From Heracleum sosnowskyi (lineage: Eukaryota > Streptophyta > Magnoliopsida > Apiales > Apiaceae): a stretch of 64,000 nt of DNA. The number at the start of each line of letters is the position of its first letter. Within the stretch, counting starts at the first letter, position 1. Below the pieces are notes generated by a model that saw nothing but the letters and a program-made list of their open reading frames with translations, had not been told where the DNA came from and made no database searches. The stretch spans positions 50,507,133 to 50,571,132 of the forward strand of contig CM061238.1 in the NCBI GenBank assembly GCA_030848705.1. Direction: 5' to 3'. Shown one piece after another: positions 1 through 12,908 of the stretch. The position numbers and the translations under genes were made by a program.

Positions 1-428
1 CAAGTGAAACAAACGAGGAACATTTGTTTGACAATAGCGAGTAGATAAATCCTCCCAGATTTGTTGAGCAGTAGACATATAGACAATACTTTTTCGAATA
101 TCAGGTGAAATAGAGTTTAATATCCAGGAAATTACCAGATCATTGTTGCACATCCAGAGAGACAGATTTGCGGAATTCGGTGGAGGTTTAGCTTGTGAAC
201 CGTCAATGAAGCCGAGTTGAGGTTTGCAGAGAGAGCAATTTTAACAGATCGACTCCAATGATGATAATTCTGATCTGTAAGTAACTCGCTAACAAGAGAG
301 AGACCTGGATGATCAGAAGCACTCAGAAAGTATGGATGATTAATGTCAATTACAGATGATGTAGTCATTATAGGCTGTGAAGTCGATGAAGATGTGTTAT
401 TAGATGCAACTGCAGCATACGATCGCAT
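1..428 (-). pseudogene. Copia gag N-terminal part, frameshifted, runs off left edge
   Basis: This is the start of the capsid (gag) protein of a minus-strand Ty1/Copia retrotransposon. The ATG is at 426-428. The residues NHPYFLSASDHPG and LLTDQNYHHWSRS are hallmarks of the plant Copia gag N-terminal domain. The reading frame breaks near position 215-225, where one or two bases are lost or gained. Beyond that point the other frame continues the family sequence (SLWMCNND, then STAQQIWEDLSTRY) to the window edge. It lies just downstream, on the minus strand, of a primer-binding site and an LTR, which fits gag position. The frameshift makes this copy unlikely to encode a full protein. The rest of the element is outside the window. 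Confidence 0.85.
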
Positions 429-569
429 AATCGGAGATCAAAATGCACACAAATTCATAGTGAACATTCATGAAACACCTTGTGTGTATAGTTGTATCTA
501 TAAATGTGTAGATAGATAAGAGATGAATAAAAAACAATGATCAATTACACAGGTAGAGATCGAGATTCA

Positions 570-581
570 GCTCTGATACCA
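570..581 (-). promoter_or_regulatory. Primer-binding site of Copia element 1
   Basis: The reverse complement reads TGGTATCAGAGC, the standard plant site complementary to the 3' end of initiator tRNA-Met. It abuts the LTR end at 582 and lies about 140 bases upstream of the gag start. Confidence 0.85.
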
Positions 582-961
582 TGTCAAATATCACTGAAGA
601 AGATAACTGTAACAATGTATTAGCTTGAATCATGAGAGATACAATCTGACTTCTTTTTATCTAGTCTCTAACTAACAATATGTAACAGAATTTATTACAT
701 ACAACCTTGTATCTCTATCTAATTCTGTTACACAGCTGTATCTAATTCTGTTACATAGTTGTCTAATTCTAATATACAGTTGTCTTTGATTCTCCCGTCA
801 GGATCTTCATTCTCCCGTCAGGATCTTCTATTAGGATCCCGTCAGGATCTTCCTGTCATTCTCCCGTCAGGATCTTCCTGTCAGGATCATGTCAGGAACT
901 TGTATAACATATTTGGGCTTTTGTATTGAGTCCAATGGGCTTTGTGTCCCTATAATCAACA
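582..961 (-). repeat. 5' LTR of Copia element 1 (about 380 bp)
   Basis: On the minus strand the LTR runs from TGTTGATTATAG (ending at 961) to GATATTTGACA (at 582), directly beside the primer-binding site. The TG...CA ends fit. The outer boundary at 961 is inferred, because the partner LTR lies outside the window. Positions 787-900 hold four or more copies of a short unit built on CCCGTCAGGATCTTC. Confidence 0.6.
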
Positions 962-979
962 AGTTCTCATATAGTCGAT

Positions 980-1110
980 TGAGGGATGGGCATCGGGTCA
1001 CTTTGGGGCCGGGGATTGCTATCCCCGACCCCAAAACCCGTCCCTGTCCCAATTTCCGAATGAGAATTATTTTACTCCCCGATTCCCGTTCCCTGTTGCG
1101 GGGATCCCAT
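980..1110. repeat. GC-rich hairpin block, possibly a hAT transposon end
   Basis: A GC-rich island in AT-rich DNA begins GAGGGATGGGCATCGGG. It contains a hairpin in which GGGGCCGGGGAT (from 1005) pairs with ATCCCCGACCCC across a TGCT loop. Similar starts are seen at ends of plant hAT elements. No matching second end or 8-bp target duplication was found, so this is a weak assignment. Confidence 0.3.
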
Positions 1111-1194
1111 GAGTAATAGGAATTTTTTTTAAAAAAAAAGTTTAAAATTATAAATAAAAATTCTTGGGCAAAGATCGATCCTACAAAATCATTT

Positions 1195-2200
1195 TTGAAT
1201 GAATCTTTGAAGGCGGTGCTAGCTATCATAGGTGACAACAAACTTCCTGAAGTGCATGCAAATCCACACTCTGTAAGTACAGCTACTTCATCAAGTCACA
1301 GCCAAACACTCCTAGGATTAGGTTGCTTAGTCAAGAAAATCTCAACAATCACAAGGAGCCTCAAATCTACAAAGTTCTCAAAATACTTATTGAAGTTGAT
1401 GCTACACCTGAAAGGATTCAAGCCATTGAAATCATCAAAGAACTATCTAATCTCTATTGAAAAAGGAGAAATGGCAATTCAAATGTTTGATGAGGCCAAA
1501 AAGAAGTGAGATGATGATGAAGGGAAAGATAAAAATAAAGAGAAGTCTCAGGAGTAGGTGTTTGAGGTCCAGAAGTTAAATTTGGTGAAGTTGGAGGAAG
1601 TAGTGGAGTTGGTGGCATTAGTGCAGGAGGACGTGAAACTATGACAGATACTTCTAAAGATACTATCAGGAAAGTTAGAGTAGGAGTCAATCTTAAAAGG
1701 ACTACCTCTTCCAAGGTTAGTAGATCTAAAAGGATTGTTCACAGAGTTAGGGGAGCCTTTCTACCTAAATTCTACAAGAAAAAAGCCTTGGTAGTTTCAA
1801 CTCCTCAACAAGTTACCCCTTGAAGTTTAAGAAACCTGGAATTCTACATCTACAACGCAAGGACGCTGAAAATATAAATAAGGTTGAAGTAACTCTTGCT
1901 ACAAATGGATCTGTGGATCACTGTCTTTAAAAGTATAGTGATGGAAATATAAAGTCAGCCTCTAGAGAACTCAAAACTGAAATTAGAGGGGTTTTCGTTT
2001 CTGTAGACATCTTCACCTTGATAAGGATGATGGCTCTAGTCAAATTTGATAGTGCATTCTTAATGGCCACAAAATCATACATGGCCAAAATTCTTGGTCA
2101 AAGAGAAGCTGAATTTGATAATGTTATAACTCCCTTCGAAGTGTACACAATTAATAGCCTTATTGAGAAGCTAATTACAGAGTATAGGTTCTGTAAATAA
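1195..2200 (+). pseudogene. Degenerate coding remnant of unknown family
   Basis: Three open stretches on the plus strand follow one another: 1195-1509, 1641-1823 and 2018-2200. They switch frame and contain stops between them. The pieces read as a lysine-rich, basic protein (for example SKRIVHRVRGAFLPKFYKKK) followed by a more hydrophobic stretch (LIRMMALVKFDSAFLMATKS). Reading across frames between 1810 and 2200 gives nearly continuous coding-like sequence with one stop, which suggests one decayed ORF. I do not recognise the family. It may be the extra ORF of a Copia element or a decayed host gene. Confidence 0.35.
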
Positions 2201-3486
2201 CCAAAAACCAACCAATAAGTACAATATGATTCATTTCATGATATGAACAAGTGGCACACAAGTAGAAATATGTCCTATGCAGATGTTCATCACTCAAATG
2301 GAACTGTTTAACGAACTTTGCCTAAGTGATCACTATAGTTTTAGTACTACCTTAAAATTTTGCAAGGGCAGGAAAATGGTAATTAGTTAGTGAAGCTAGG
2401 CACCAAGAATTACTTTTTATGATATTAGCATAGTTGAGTGCTTCAGGTGTTCTGTTTTCTTAATTTCCTGTCTTACTATAGTCCATGTTTATATTTCTTC
2501 CAAAAATTCAGGAACAACACACAGACTATACCTAAGGATATCACAATATACATCACAGAGGATACCTCATGTGCAATACATTAAGATATCAGTCTTTGCT
2601 TTGTTGACACAGCTGAAGGATCTGAATTACTATCATAGATTAAAAAAAAGAATACTATAAACTCAGAAAAAAATCATAGCATTTCATTATTTTACAAGCC
2701 AAGATAATAGGAGAATGGTCATTGTTTTTATATCTACCGCAAACAATAGGAAATAGGGTAATAACCAAAGTTTTACAGCTTCAAAGCTTGTGAAGATGAT
2801 AAATTTTTGAATTTCGGAGATATCATAATGCTCAAATTTTTCATTGAAATATGTGCAAAACTCGGTTTACATTACAATTATCAGCTGCTTTTTATAAAGT
2901 GAACTCTTCATATATGCTGTTTATATTTCAGAGAGAACAAACAGATAATTTGGCATTAATAGATGGAGATATAGAGAAAGTATGGATAGTCAAGAGGGAA
3001 ACAAAGATTGAAGGAGAGAGTCTCTTAACATTGAATATTATCAAGTATGCCTCTGCTACTCTACAAATACAATTATGTACATGGGCATCTACAAAAAAAA
3101 CTAGTCAACTACAACAATACAACAAGTTTCAGATTGCAGGAACTGAGAGCTCACTGAATAATTACTGCGAGGCAACAAACTCAAACCTACAAAATATGAT
3201 GCCTCAAGTGCAAGAAATAGGAAAGGCTAAAATATCATCTGATTACATTTTAATAACCACATGTGATTACTTTAACATTTTTTTCACTTCTATTGCACAT
3301 ATTTTTTGCACAAATTCTTGTTAAAAGCAGCGGAAATCCTTGTTGTCAGTAAGATGATACATCATAAATATATTACTAGCTTTGAACTTAAAGTGCTGTT
3401 AAAATTAAAGATGTTTGTCAAAATGTGTTTCCACCTCCTTTGTCAAACAACATTTGCTTCCAATTTTTCCAATTTGCACATACTCC
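2201..3486. other. Non-coding AT-rich flank left of the nested CACTA
   Basis: No supported gene, RNA or element end was seen. A 157-codon open stretch at 2851-3324 has no recognisable motif and looks like chance. The last bases before 3487 (ACATACTCC) join sensibly to the sequence after 45012; see the CACTA entry. Confidence 0.5.
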
Positions 3487-3712
3487 CACTACGCCATAAG
3501 TGGGCTATTGTAACTACCACCTAGTGTTGCAAGAGACCCTAAATCCGTTACAATAGATCTATTGTAACACATAGGGGCGTTACAATAGCTATATATTGTA
3601 ACGCTTTTGTCTATCTACTTTAACACAAGTAAAGAGTAGCCACCTATTGTAACACTAGTATCATCATATGTAACCAGTATTTAGTGTTACATTCAATTCA
3701 CTAGATAGGACA
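3487..3712. repeat. CACTA-1 left terminal inverted repeat and subterminal repeats
   Basis: The 18-bp inverted repeat starts at 3487. At least six copies of TATTGTAAC or its complement follow in both orientations. Such motifs are where TnpA-type proteins bind in the En/Spm family; binding here is inferred. Confidence 0.75.
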
Positions 3713-6700
3713 GATGTTGTGACGCCCTCCAAACTCGGGGTACAGATTTGGGGAGTCACTCGCCCAACGAAACACAATATACCTGAATCTAACACATGCA
3801 TAATAATATAATAACATAAAATACCCCTTATCCAGGACCACATCCAGATTATGGCAAGAAACAAGCTTCTAAGTCATATTATTACAAACCAGTTTTCAGA
3901 GTTATTACACAACTTAATATACAAAGCTAGACAACCAGTCTAACTATCAAAATAAACAACTACCCGTCCAAGGACAATCAATCGAGGTGGTCTCCTAGCA
4001 TCGGGAGAACTGTCACTAGCGTTGTGTCTGCTCATTCTCCCGCTTCACTGGAATAGGGTTAGAAACAAAACAAGTATGAGCCACATGTGCTCAGCAAGCA
4101 TGATATATATATCAATCACAGTTCCATAATGAAAGGAAAGAATTCAATTATGTGAATCAACAATACACAAGTCAAACATAAGCTCTTAACAATCTTTATT
4201 GAAGAAAGAGGAATCAGAATTGGACTTCTACATTTTTCAAATACAAAGGTTGAGCTGCAGATCAGTCACGCATCAACCCCGGACTAGCTTATAGCATAGT
4301 CCTCCACTAGGATCCATGGCCATCTAGGCCTTAAGTTATTACGACCATAAATATGGCCCGACCATTACTGGTCTCATTTTAAAACATGCCAATTCTATCA
4401 CAAGGTATAAGCAAAAACATGCATAACAAGATAAGTACACAATGACGGGGTGCAATAGTTGCAAAAGAGCTTCAACTATTCAATATCAAGGAAAGTCCGA
4501 GAAATAGATTCGGAATGGTTTCAAGGGTGCAACGTACTCATTTAAGAAAGTCAACAATGGTTATCATCAATATAAACTGAATTGAAGGTGAAGGTTTCTG
4601 ATATCCAACACGATTGTGGATTAAATCAAAAGTTAGGAATATTCAAGGAAATAACATCAGTGCTCAATACGGGTAAAGGTTGAATAATCTGAATCGTTCT
4701 GATGGTAACATACAAGTAATTCTGAAGAATAATAACAATGGAATCAACAAGTAAAGGCACAGATACTTGCCTGGTCTACGTCGTTGACGGGATTCTATCT
4801 CGTTCACTCTACTTTCCCCTTTCCCTTGCTCCGGGAACTCGATTCTATAATAAACAACTTATAACAGTAAGTGTAACGATCCTCATTCTATCCTTGACAC
4901 ACAATAATAATCATTATCACATTTAAACAAGTAACCGGGTATTTATCGGACGCCCGGTCTAATTTTACGGTAATTAAAACTCAGACCTTAGCCCTCGTAA
5001 GGTCATTTACGGACTATTAAAACACATTAATCGACTCATATAAACCATATAGCACTTATAAATATTTTGAAAACAATATTCGAGGCTTATTTGAATTTAA
5101 ATAAGTCACAAATAATTTTTAAATCAAAAATCGGATTTTAATCCCATTATAAGTATTTAAAAACAATTAAATCAATTTATAAAAATTAATTGACACTCTT
5201 TAAATGCTCAAACTATTTTTAAATAATAAATCAGGCTTGAAAATAATTAAACTGAATTTTAAATTAATTAAATCTAATTAATAACTAATTTTTAAGAATT
5301 AACTGATTAAAAGAATTATTCAATTAATTAAATTAATTAAATATTAAATAAAATAATTAAAATAATTAATTTAAATCAATTTTTGAATTTAAATAAATAA
5401 ATAAGATTTTTCAGAATTTTCTGAATTTAAAAATATATTTTTAAAATAAAAATATGAATTTTAAACTATTTTCGAATTAAATTTAAAAATAAAATTCAAA
5501 AACAGTTTTCTGAAAATATTTTAGGGTTTCGAAGATTGAAACCGGGTCAGGAAAACGGGTTAACGGGTCGGGAAGAACACAAACGGGTCACCAAGAACAA
5601 CCCGGAATTTTTCCAGAATCCGGCGAAAAACCCAGATTCCGGCGACTCAAAAACTGCATAGAAATGAGGGCTTTTGTTACCAAAACAATCCTTATTAACT
5701 CAGCAATCTATTCCGACCAAAAATAAACCAAAAACATCACCGGAATTAAAAACCCGACTATTTTCCGGCGAGCTTAACAAATTTTCCGATCTGTAAATTT
5801 TGTACATGAAACTCTTTGTTCTTTATATCAGAAGCTAAGAACACATACAATGAAAGCCCTCTGTCAGAAATCATGTCAGATCATTCATATGAACGGACGA
5901 ATCAAATTAAAATTTGGGGAAAAACCCTAGAATTCGATTTCTCAAATCTGAACATAAACATGAAATTAAAGCATGAATTCCTACTAATTAGAACCCTAGG
6001 AACATGTTAGAAGCAATCAATTGAACGGAGAATCAACAGAATGAAAATCCCCAATTCGGGTATGAACCCTAATTTTAATTCGAAATTAAAAAAATTCATA
6101 TAAAATCGAAAAATTACCAGATGATGATGAGGTTGGAAGATTCTGAAACTAGAGCTCAAGATCTTTGATTTCAGTACTTGAACTTTGAATTTGGATTTCA
6201 ATAACGCCTTCGAATTTGATTTTGATTTTCAAGAACACGAAGAACACGGTTCAGGAATTTTATATTTTTGTATATTTTTAATACGGATTATATGAAGTAT
6301 AATGTACGATTCTCCTTTTTATACTTAGTGAAAAATAATACCCTAAACGACATTTCTGGATCGATATTGATCCACTGGTTCGCTTTAAAACCCTAATAAT
6401 GTAAAATACACGTTTTACGAGGTGATAGCTGTCCACAAAGACTGATAGTTATCCAAATCAATACATATCATTTATATAACTAATGCTCAAGAATACCGGG
6501 GCTATAACAGATGTATTTATTGATACGGACGATATATCAATTGTGACGCCCCCAAATCCCGGGGTCAGTGGATTTGATCGTCACCTGAAATCTCAAATAA
6601 AATCACCTGCCGAATATAAAACCAAAACAAGTATAACATCTACAACCCCAACTCTACCGAGAATCATTAGGCTATAGTGCTAGAAACAAGAATCCAAACT

Positions 6701-9639
6701 TTACTAAACTTTAACTTCCTTTTTACAACAATACTCTTTACATAAAATCTATAACACTGATATAACTTCGATGTGAAGTATACCAAGCAAAACTAAATTT
6801 ATACAATATAATATTTACTAGAAATCAACTATATACAATACCCTTACACTAGATCCAAATGCTCTGCATCAACTCATTTTCCCAACGTCATCTTGACTCT
6901 TTCCGCTCCATAGTATGCAATGAAATACTGGCAATCTACCTTTTCACTGGAGGGTTAAAAGGTAAAACAAGCAAGAGTGAGCAAAAGAAGCTCAGCAAGT
7001 ATATAGTACTGCACAAGATAAAATAATGATGCAATGATAGCAATATAGATGAACTCAGCTGGCTAAGAAAATGGCAATAAATGAAAGAATTAACTTAACT
7101 GGCAACAATGAACAATACTAATAATCAATATCAAACTGTAAGTTAGAATTGGATTTTTACTGACGCAATGAGTTATAGTGGATGATCAGTCACACTAAAA
7201 CTCCGGACCATACCCACGGTATGTCCATGTATCGAACTGGATCCAAGGCCACTTTTGGCCTCCATAATACTGATACTCTGACTGGCGTCTGCAGTCCTTA
7301 AAAACATTTCATTTTAATTAAAACTTCCAATTCCAACTTAATACTGGGAGTTAGTTGTCGGAACAATCGACTACCTCATCAATTCAAACTACTACTTTCA
7401 ACTGGATTAGGGTAAAACAAATGCATAAGAATTAAATTCCCCATCACAAGGAATCAAGGTAAAATCTGACAATACAAGGTGCTGCAAGGTATAAGTTATG
7501 AAATGAAATAGAATTTGTCAAATCAAGAACAATAGGTTATCTCAATCTCAGGATAATAAAAGAATCTGGTTATGAAACAGTAATTAAATTAAGAATTGAA
7601 AACAGGAACCTTAATACGATACTCTGAACAAAAGAGTACAAGTTAGTAAACTTGCCTTTGGTCCTTAGCTATTACGTAAAGCCGAAGTAATACAATTATC
7701 TTCTTCTATCTTATGTCATCACAATCTTCTATTCTGATAACTCTTGGATCCGGCGCATATGCGGTTGCTACGAGTCTGCACTATCGAGATCGTGCCCGCC
7801 CAACTATTCACTAGTTAAATATAACATGTACTTTAGCCTTCGTACTTTAACTTCTACATAATATAAATGTTTATAAACTTAAGCGAATGTATTTTCTACA
7901 GAAAATTGGGCATGACCTATTCGAAAAGTGGACGTTGCCCTGATTTAAAACACCAAATCTTTCTAACTCAATCATCCACAATTTAATCCACAATTTAATC
8001 CACAATTTAATTTACAATTTATTTAATACTCAAATAATCTGCCTTGACTTGCAGTAAACATATAAGAAAATAATCCTTCATTGACTTGCAGTAAACATAT
8101 AAGAAAATAATCCTGCCTTGACTTGCAATAGCTCTATTTAGAATAAGCAATCACGTACAACATTCATCACATAGCATGTCCATCATCTAATTCACATAAT
8201 TTCATATACTTCAGATAACACATAGCACATGCTTGGACCGATAACTCTTATAATTATACACATTTAATAGCTACACACTTAACACATAAACACCTTTCAT
8301 TCACGTATGCATTTAGACTAGCATATCATATCATATACCAATTCCAAATAATATTCATTTAATAGTTCTGCCAGAAATTCGGCAGCACTTCCTCTATTTA
8401 TATAACAATTCACCTGTTTTAAACTAATACCACAATCAAGAACCAAACTACAACTAACACATTTACATAACTTAACTTAATCAACCTGAACTCACAACTA
8501 TAAAATAACATACCCAACTTGATATACCATTCAAATACATAGAACTTATCAATTCACATGCCACTATACAATACCAAACTTATTATTAGAAAATAAACAT
8601 TTAACTCCCGATACTATTATTAAACCAATTAATAGCTCGACTCTAAGTACCAACCTTTTCATAGTATTCATAAACTCGGTTAAACACATACCAAATCCAA
8701 AGATCATCATAATACATTCACGACTCCACAACAATCACATAACACGTAATAAAATTGAAACTCTTTTTGGAAAATATTTGGTCTTCCTTTTATAAAGATT
8801 TGAATATAATATCTATGGATCGAAAAACAATCATTATACTTTAAATCTAATTATCACTAGATTAAATAAAATTAATCAAAACCAACCAATTCAATAAATC
8901 AAACAATTAATCAAATCAGGTAAATAATAAAACAATTTTTGAAAATATTAATTGAATTTGATTTATGATCAATCAAGATTAAATAATAATTAATTAATAG
9001 AATTCACTAATTAACTACTCAGTTAATTGGTCAATTAAATCAATTACATTATTATTTAGAATTGATTAAGAATAATCAAATTCAACTACTCTTTAACTCT
9101 AACAATTATAAAACAAATAATAAAATAAATAAATAGATTTTTCGAAAATTCGGCATGACCCGTTCGTATACAGGACTAAGCCAGAAATTTTGCATGTAGT
9201 ATGCTGCGCCCCCAATCATAGGACGGATCACATAGTACAGCACAAAAATAACCTGTATATTTAATGGAAAAATAACAACACAATCACTTTAACCAATAAC
9301 TATAATAATTCCCCAAGCTGAGAATCGACGAGAATACTGAAGTTACCAATACAGCTGATTTACAACTCAGCTAACTTTAAATATCTCAATTTTACGATAT
9401 ACAATTAACAATCTAAATTTGTTAGAAAACAACTAAGAATTATAAATACTTTATAAACTCTGCACCACATTACTAATTAACACATTCCAACAACCTGCAC
9501 AATCAATAAAATCAATTAATATCGAGTAACAATAACAATTCGAACTTTCAACTAATTAATACCAAAACACACTTATAAATATCACACTTTAACTAAACAA
9601 TTTGAACTGATATATAGCATATACTAATGAAAGAAAATG

Positions 9640-10371
9640 GATATATATATAGGCTTTTGTTCAACTAGAAACTAAAATTAAAATATAAACTAAAAACTAA
9701 TCTAAGCCCTTAGATTAATCTAATCCAATGGCCCTCTACTGCACCACATACAGTTAAAATACACCCTCACATACACAATCCCAAATAATTCCCTTCATTT
9801 TTAATTTGATTTTTCCCGTAAATCGGTGAACTGTTTTTGAAATCCGACTTCACTATATTTTTCTCCGTCTTCCAACGATCAATATGCATACCATATGTGC
9901 TATATTACGGAGTACTAAAATTTTAGTGGTTTCTTTAATAATAAATAGTGATTTCAGCATAGATCTAACGATTTATTTTTATATACATATAAATTTAGTG
10001 ATTTTGCAGTACAAAATTTGTAATTTACGTATAGGTCTGGAGAAAAAATCACTACATTTACGCAGAAATCACTATTTATTCTTACATGAATCACCAACAT
10101 TTTAGTGATTCTCGCAATCATAAATAGTGATTTATCGTCAAAATATATCAAATATGGTATGCAAACTAATTGTTGCGAGATGAAAAAAAATACAGTTAAG
10201 TCAGATTTCAAAAAAAGATCACCAATTAACGGGAAAAATATAATTACGAATGGAGGGGATTCGGTGGGGTTGTATGTGAGAGGGTGTATTTAAATGTGTG
10301 TGGTGCAGTTTCTAGTTTCTAATTAGTACATGTTTCTAGTTGAATATGACCCTATATATATATATATATAT
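9640..10371. mobile_element. Fold-back (long inverted repeat) element in a TA microsatellite
   Basis: TA runs bound this 0.73-kb segment. The left arm begins AGGCTTTTGTTCAACTAGAAAC and the right arm ends GTTTCTAGTTGAATATGACCC, so the ends are inverted copies. The inverted match continues inward through blocks such as CACCACATACA, TTTGAAATCCGACTT and AAATAGTGATTTC to a centre near 10000. The transcript would fold into a long imperfect hairpin. No transposase is encoded, so it is non-autonomous; the superfamily is not clear. Confidence 0.65.
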
Positions 10372-10718
10372 AGGCTAGTGATCAAATACAAACCTTTTTT
10401 AAAATACAAACTAAGAACCAATTTAAGCCCTTAGATTAATCTAATCTAATGGCCCCCCTATATACACAACACACAACTAAAATACACCATCCCACACTCA
10501 ATCACACATATTCCCCTTCGTTTTTAATTTGACTTTTTCCGTCAATCGGAGAGTTTTTTTTGAAATCCGACTTCACCGTATTTTTCTCCATCTCCCAACG
10601 ATCGATTTGCATACCATATGTGCTATGTTTCGACGCGATTTGAAAAAATAATAATTTAGTTTGTAGGTTTGTAGTTTAAGAGTGGTTTGTAGTAGAATAA
10701 CCCCCTATATATATATAT
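10372..10718. mobile_element. Second TA-flanked MITE-like copy
   Basis: It sits between TA runs at 10352-10371 and 10706-10719. It shares blocks with the left arm of the neighbouring fold-back element, in the same order: TTAGATTAATCTAAT, TTTGAAATCCGACTTCAC and GCATACCATATGTGCTAT. It looks like a related single-arm member. Confidence 0.55.
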
Positions 10719-12599
10719 ACTATCCACATACAAAACGGATTTAAAATCCATTTATTACAAAACAATTTATTAGCCACTTATTATCAAAACAAGTTTACAA
10801 AATCAACGCGTAATTATAACACAATTCACTCAGCAATTCGAAATGATAAATAACATATATAACTTGAAACAAAAATATACACATCACGACTTACCAACTA
10901 CGCACATCTAACAATTTACATTACTTTTACAAAAACGAACTTATTAACATCCCATATTAATAATAATAACAAACGAATCATCTATTTTGAATTACTACAA
11001 TTACGAATTTGTAATTATCAAAATTTCAATAAAACGAAATATTACTAAACTTCTAAAGAAAACGATTTTATATATAATACGGATCAATAAAACAATTTTA
11101 TTAATATCCCACATAATTTAAATCGAATTATTAATAATTATTATCAAAACAAATTGATATATAACTACTACAAAATTCGAATTTTAGACTCATATGGTCA
11201 AAAACGAATTAACAGCATCATAAATAACAGAAAAATCGAATTATACCTATCTCACATAAACAGGAAAAAAACGGATTTAATCACCTATAATTCATAAAAA
11301 AAAACCGAAATCTAACACACATAATTAAGCTGCAAAGTGTCATGGTTAGAGATTTTATACCACAACAATTCTCAATCGGAAAGATAGCAGCGGCGAAGAG
11401 GTGGCTGTGGTGGCTACTAGCCGGAGAAGACGCCGGAAAGCGGCGGCGGCGGCGGCTGGACAGAAATTGTACAGAACCACGGCGGCGCTCGAAGAACAGA
11501 GGCGACGGTAATGGTGTTTACCAGCCGGAACGCGGCAGGGGTGGTGACTGCGCGGTTAACTAAAAAAACAGAAAGGAGATGGTGGCACGTGGTTGAAATT
11601 GAACGGGGGGGGGGGTCTGTTTCTTTGTTTTGATTTACAAACAAAAAAAAAAAAAAACGGGTGTGTGTGTTTGTATATTACAGTAGTTAATAGATCAGGA
11701 TTAGTATACTTTAATTAGCCCCTGGACTCAAAATAGCGGGACTAATTGCGATACTGAAAAAATGATCTTTAAAACGAATTAAACTCTAAAATAATTAAAT
11801 TTAACTAATAAAATTATTTATATACTAAAATCATTCTAAGAATATTTAAATGCACAAAACTCATAATTAAATGAATTTTGAACTAATTTACTTAAAACAA
11901 ATATGTCGGACTCAAATTTACTAATAATTGTCAAAAATAAATTTTTAACACATAATACCACCTCACATATCCACATAATATTATTTAAACATGTAATCAC
12001 ACAATGCAGCAAATTTTTAATTTACTCGAAATAAATAAATATTACTATTTTTATTACTCAAATAAATAGGAAATTCGCACCTAATTTCCCAGATAAAATA
12101 ACCAGCTTTCACAAATATTTTTAAATAAAATACACACATAATTTTGTTCCTCCTCTTTGAGAAAAACAATAAAATATTTAAATAATAATATTAAGAAACC
12201 CTGAAAATTTGGGTTACTACATCAATTACCCTAGAAAAATTAGGGTTAGGGTTAGGGTTTAGAATAATTTTTCTTCCTTTGAATAAAACAAATACTATTG
12301 ATAATATCGGATAATAAGGGATATAATAATACGAAGAAATCCTCCGATAATGATTCGAACACAAATGACGAAGGAATAATAATGATGAACAAAATTTCAA
12401 CGGGGCCCTTGAATTATCAAAACGGGGCTCAAAATTGAAGATATTTTCAAATGACAAAATATTTGAACGGGGCTTTCGACACACCAATTTACACATAAAC
12501 ACTTAACAATCCTTATCACTATAACTCAAAATACTTCATAATAAGTATTCTACACATATAATACAATTTATATTATTAATAAAGTTCACGGATCTTACA

Positions 12600-12613
12600 T
12601 CCTTCCCCCCTTA
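12600..12613 (-). promoter_or_regulatory. Polypurine tract of Gypsy A
   Basis: On the minus strand AAGGGGGGAAGGA precedes the LTR at 12599. It is the normal place for plus-strand priming during reverse transcription. Confidence 0.75.
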
Positions 12614-12638
12614 ATAGGATTCTGTCCTCAGAATCAGA

Positions 12639-12908
12639 TCAAGGAAACAACTGGGGATACTTCTCTAACATATCACTCTCTAACTCCCAGGTAGACTCTT
12701 CCACCTTAGGATTCCTCCACAAAACTCTTAATATCACTACAGTCTTATTTCTTAATATTTTTTCCTTATGATCCAATATCTGAATTGGTCGCTCTACATA
12801 AGATAAATCTGACTGGACCTCTATGGGTTCATACTCTATTACATGGTTCGAATCTGGTCGATACTTCTTAAGCATGGATACGTGAAACACATTATGAATG
12901 TGCTGCAT
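12639..12908 (-). pseudogene. Chromodomain end of Gypsy A integrase
   Basis: This is the C-terminal 89 residues of the polyprotein. The stretch RPIQILDHKEKILRNK, followed by VLWRN and ESTWELESDM, is the chromodomain of plant chromoviruses, which recognises chromatin marks and steers integration. It overlaps the frame of the preceding integrase segment, so a frameshift separates the two here. It identifies the element as a chromovirus (Tekay/Del-like is my guess). Confidence 0.8.

Larger units (their letters stand above)
6542..12221 (-). mobile_element. Solo LTR of a second Gypsy family (C) nested in the left LTR of A
   Basis: In plus-strand view it starts TGTGACGCCCCCAAATCCC and ends GGGTTACTACA. 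It is flanked by TCAAT on both sides (6537-6541 and 12222-12226), a clean 5-bp duplication. On the minus strand it begins TGTAGTAACCCAAAT and ends GGGGGCGTCACA, a usual Gypsy LTR form. No gag, pol, primer site or second LTR start was found inside, so I read it as a solo LTR left by recombination. About 1.1 kb of it (9640-10720) is later insertions, leaving about 4.6 kb of LTR. Confidence 0.75.
3718..12599 (-). repeat. 3' LTR of Gypsy A (3.2 kb plus nested insertion)
   Basis: It matches 18347-21505 along its length up to 6541 and again from 12227. The gap is the nested solo LTR with its TCAAT duplication. Without that, the LTR is about 3.2 kb. Confidence 0.85.

Noticed and set aside
2851..3324. 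157-codon open stretch on the plus strand
   Set aside because: No domain, biased low-complexity composition and no neighbours in support; probably chance in AT-rich DNA.
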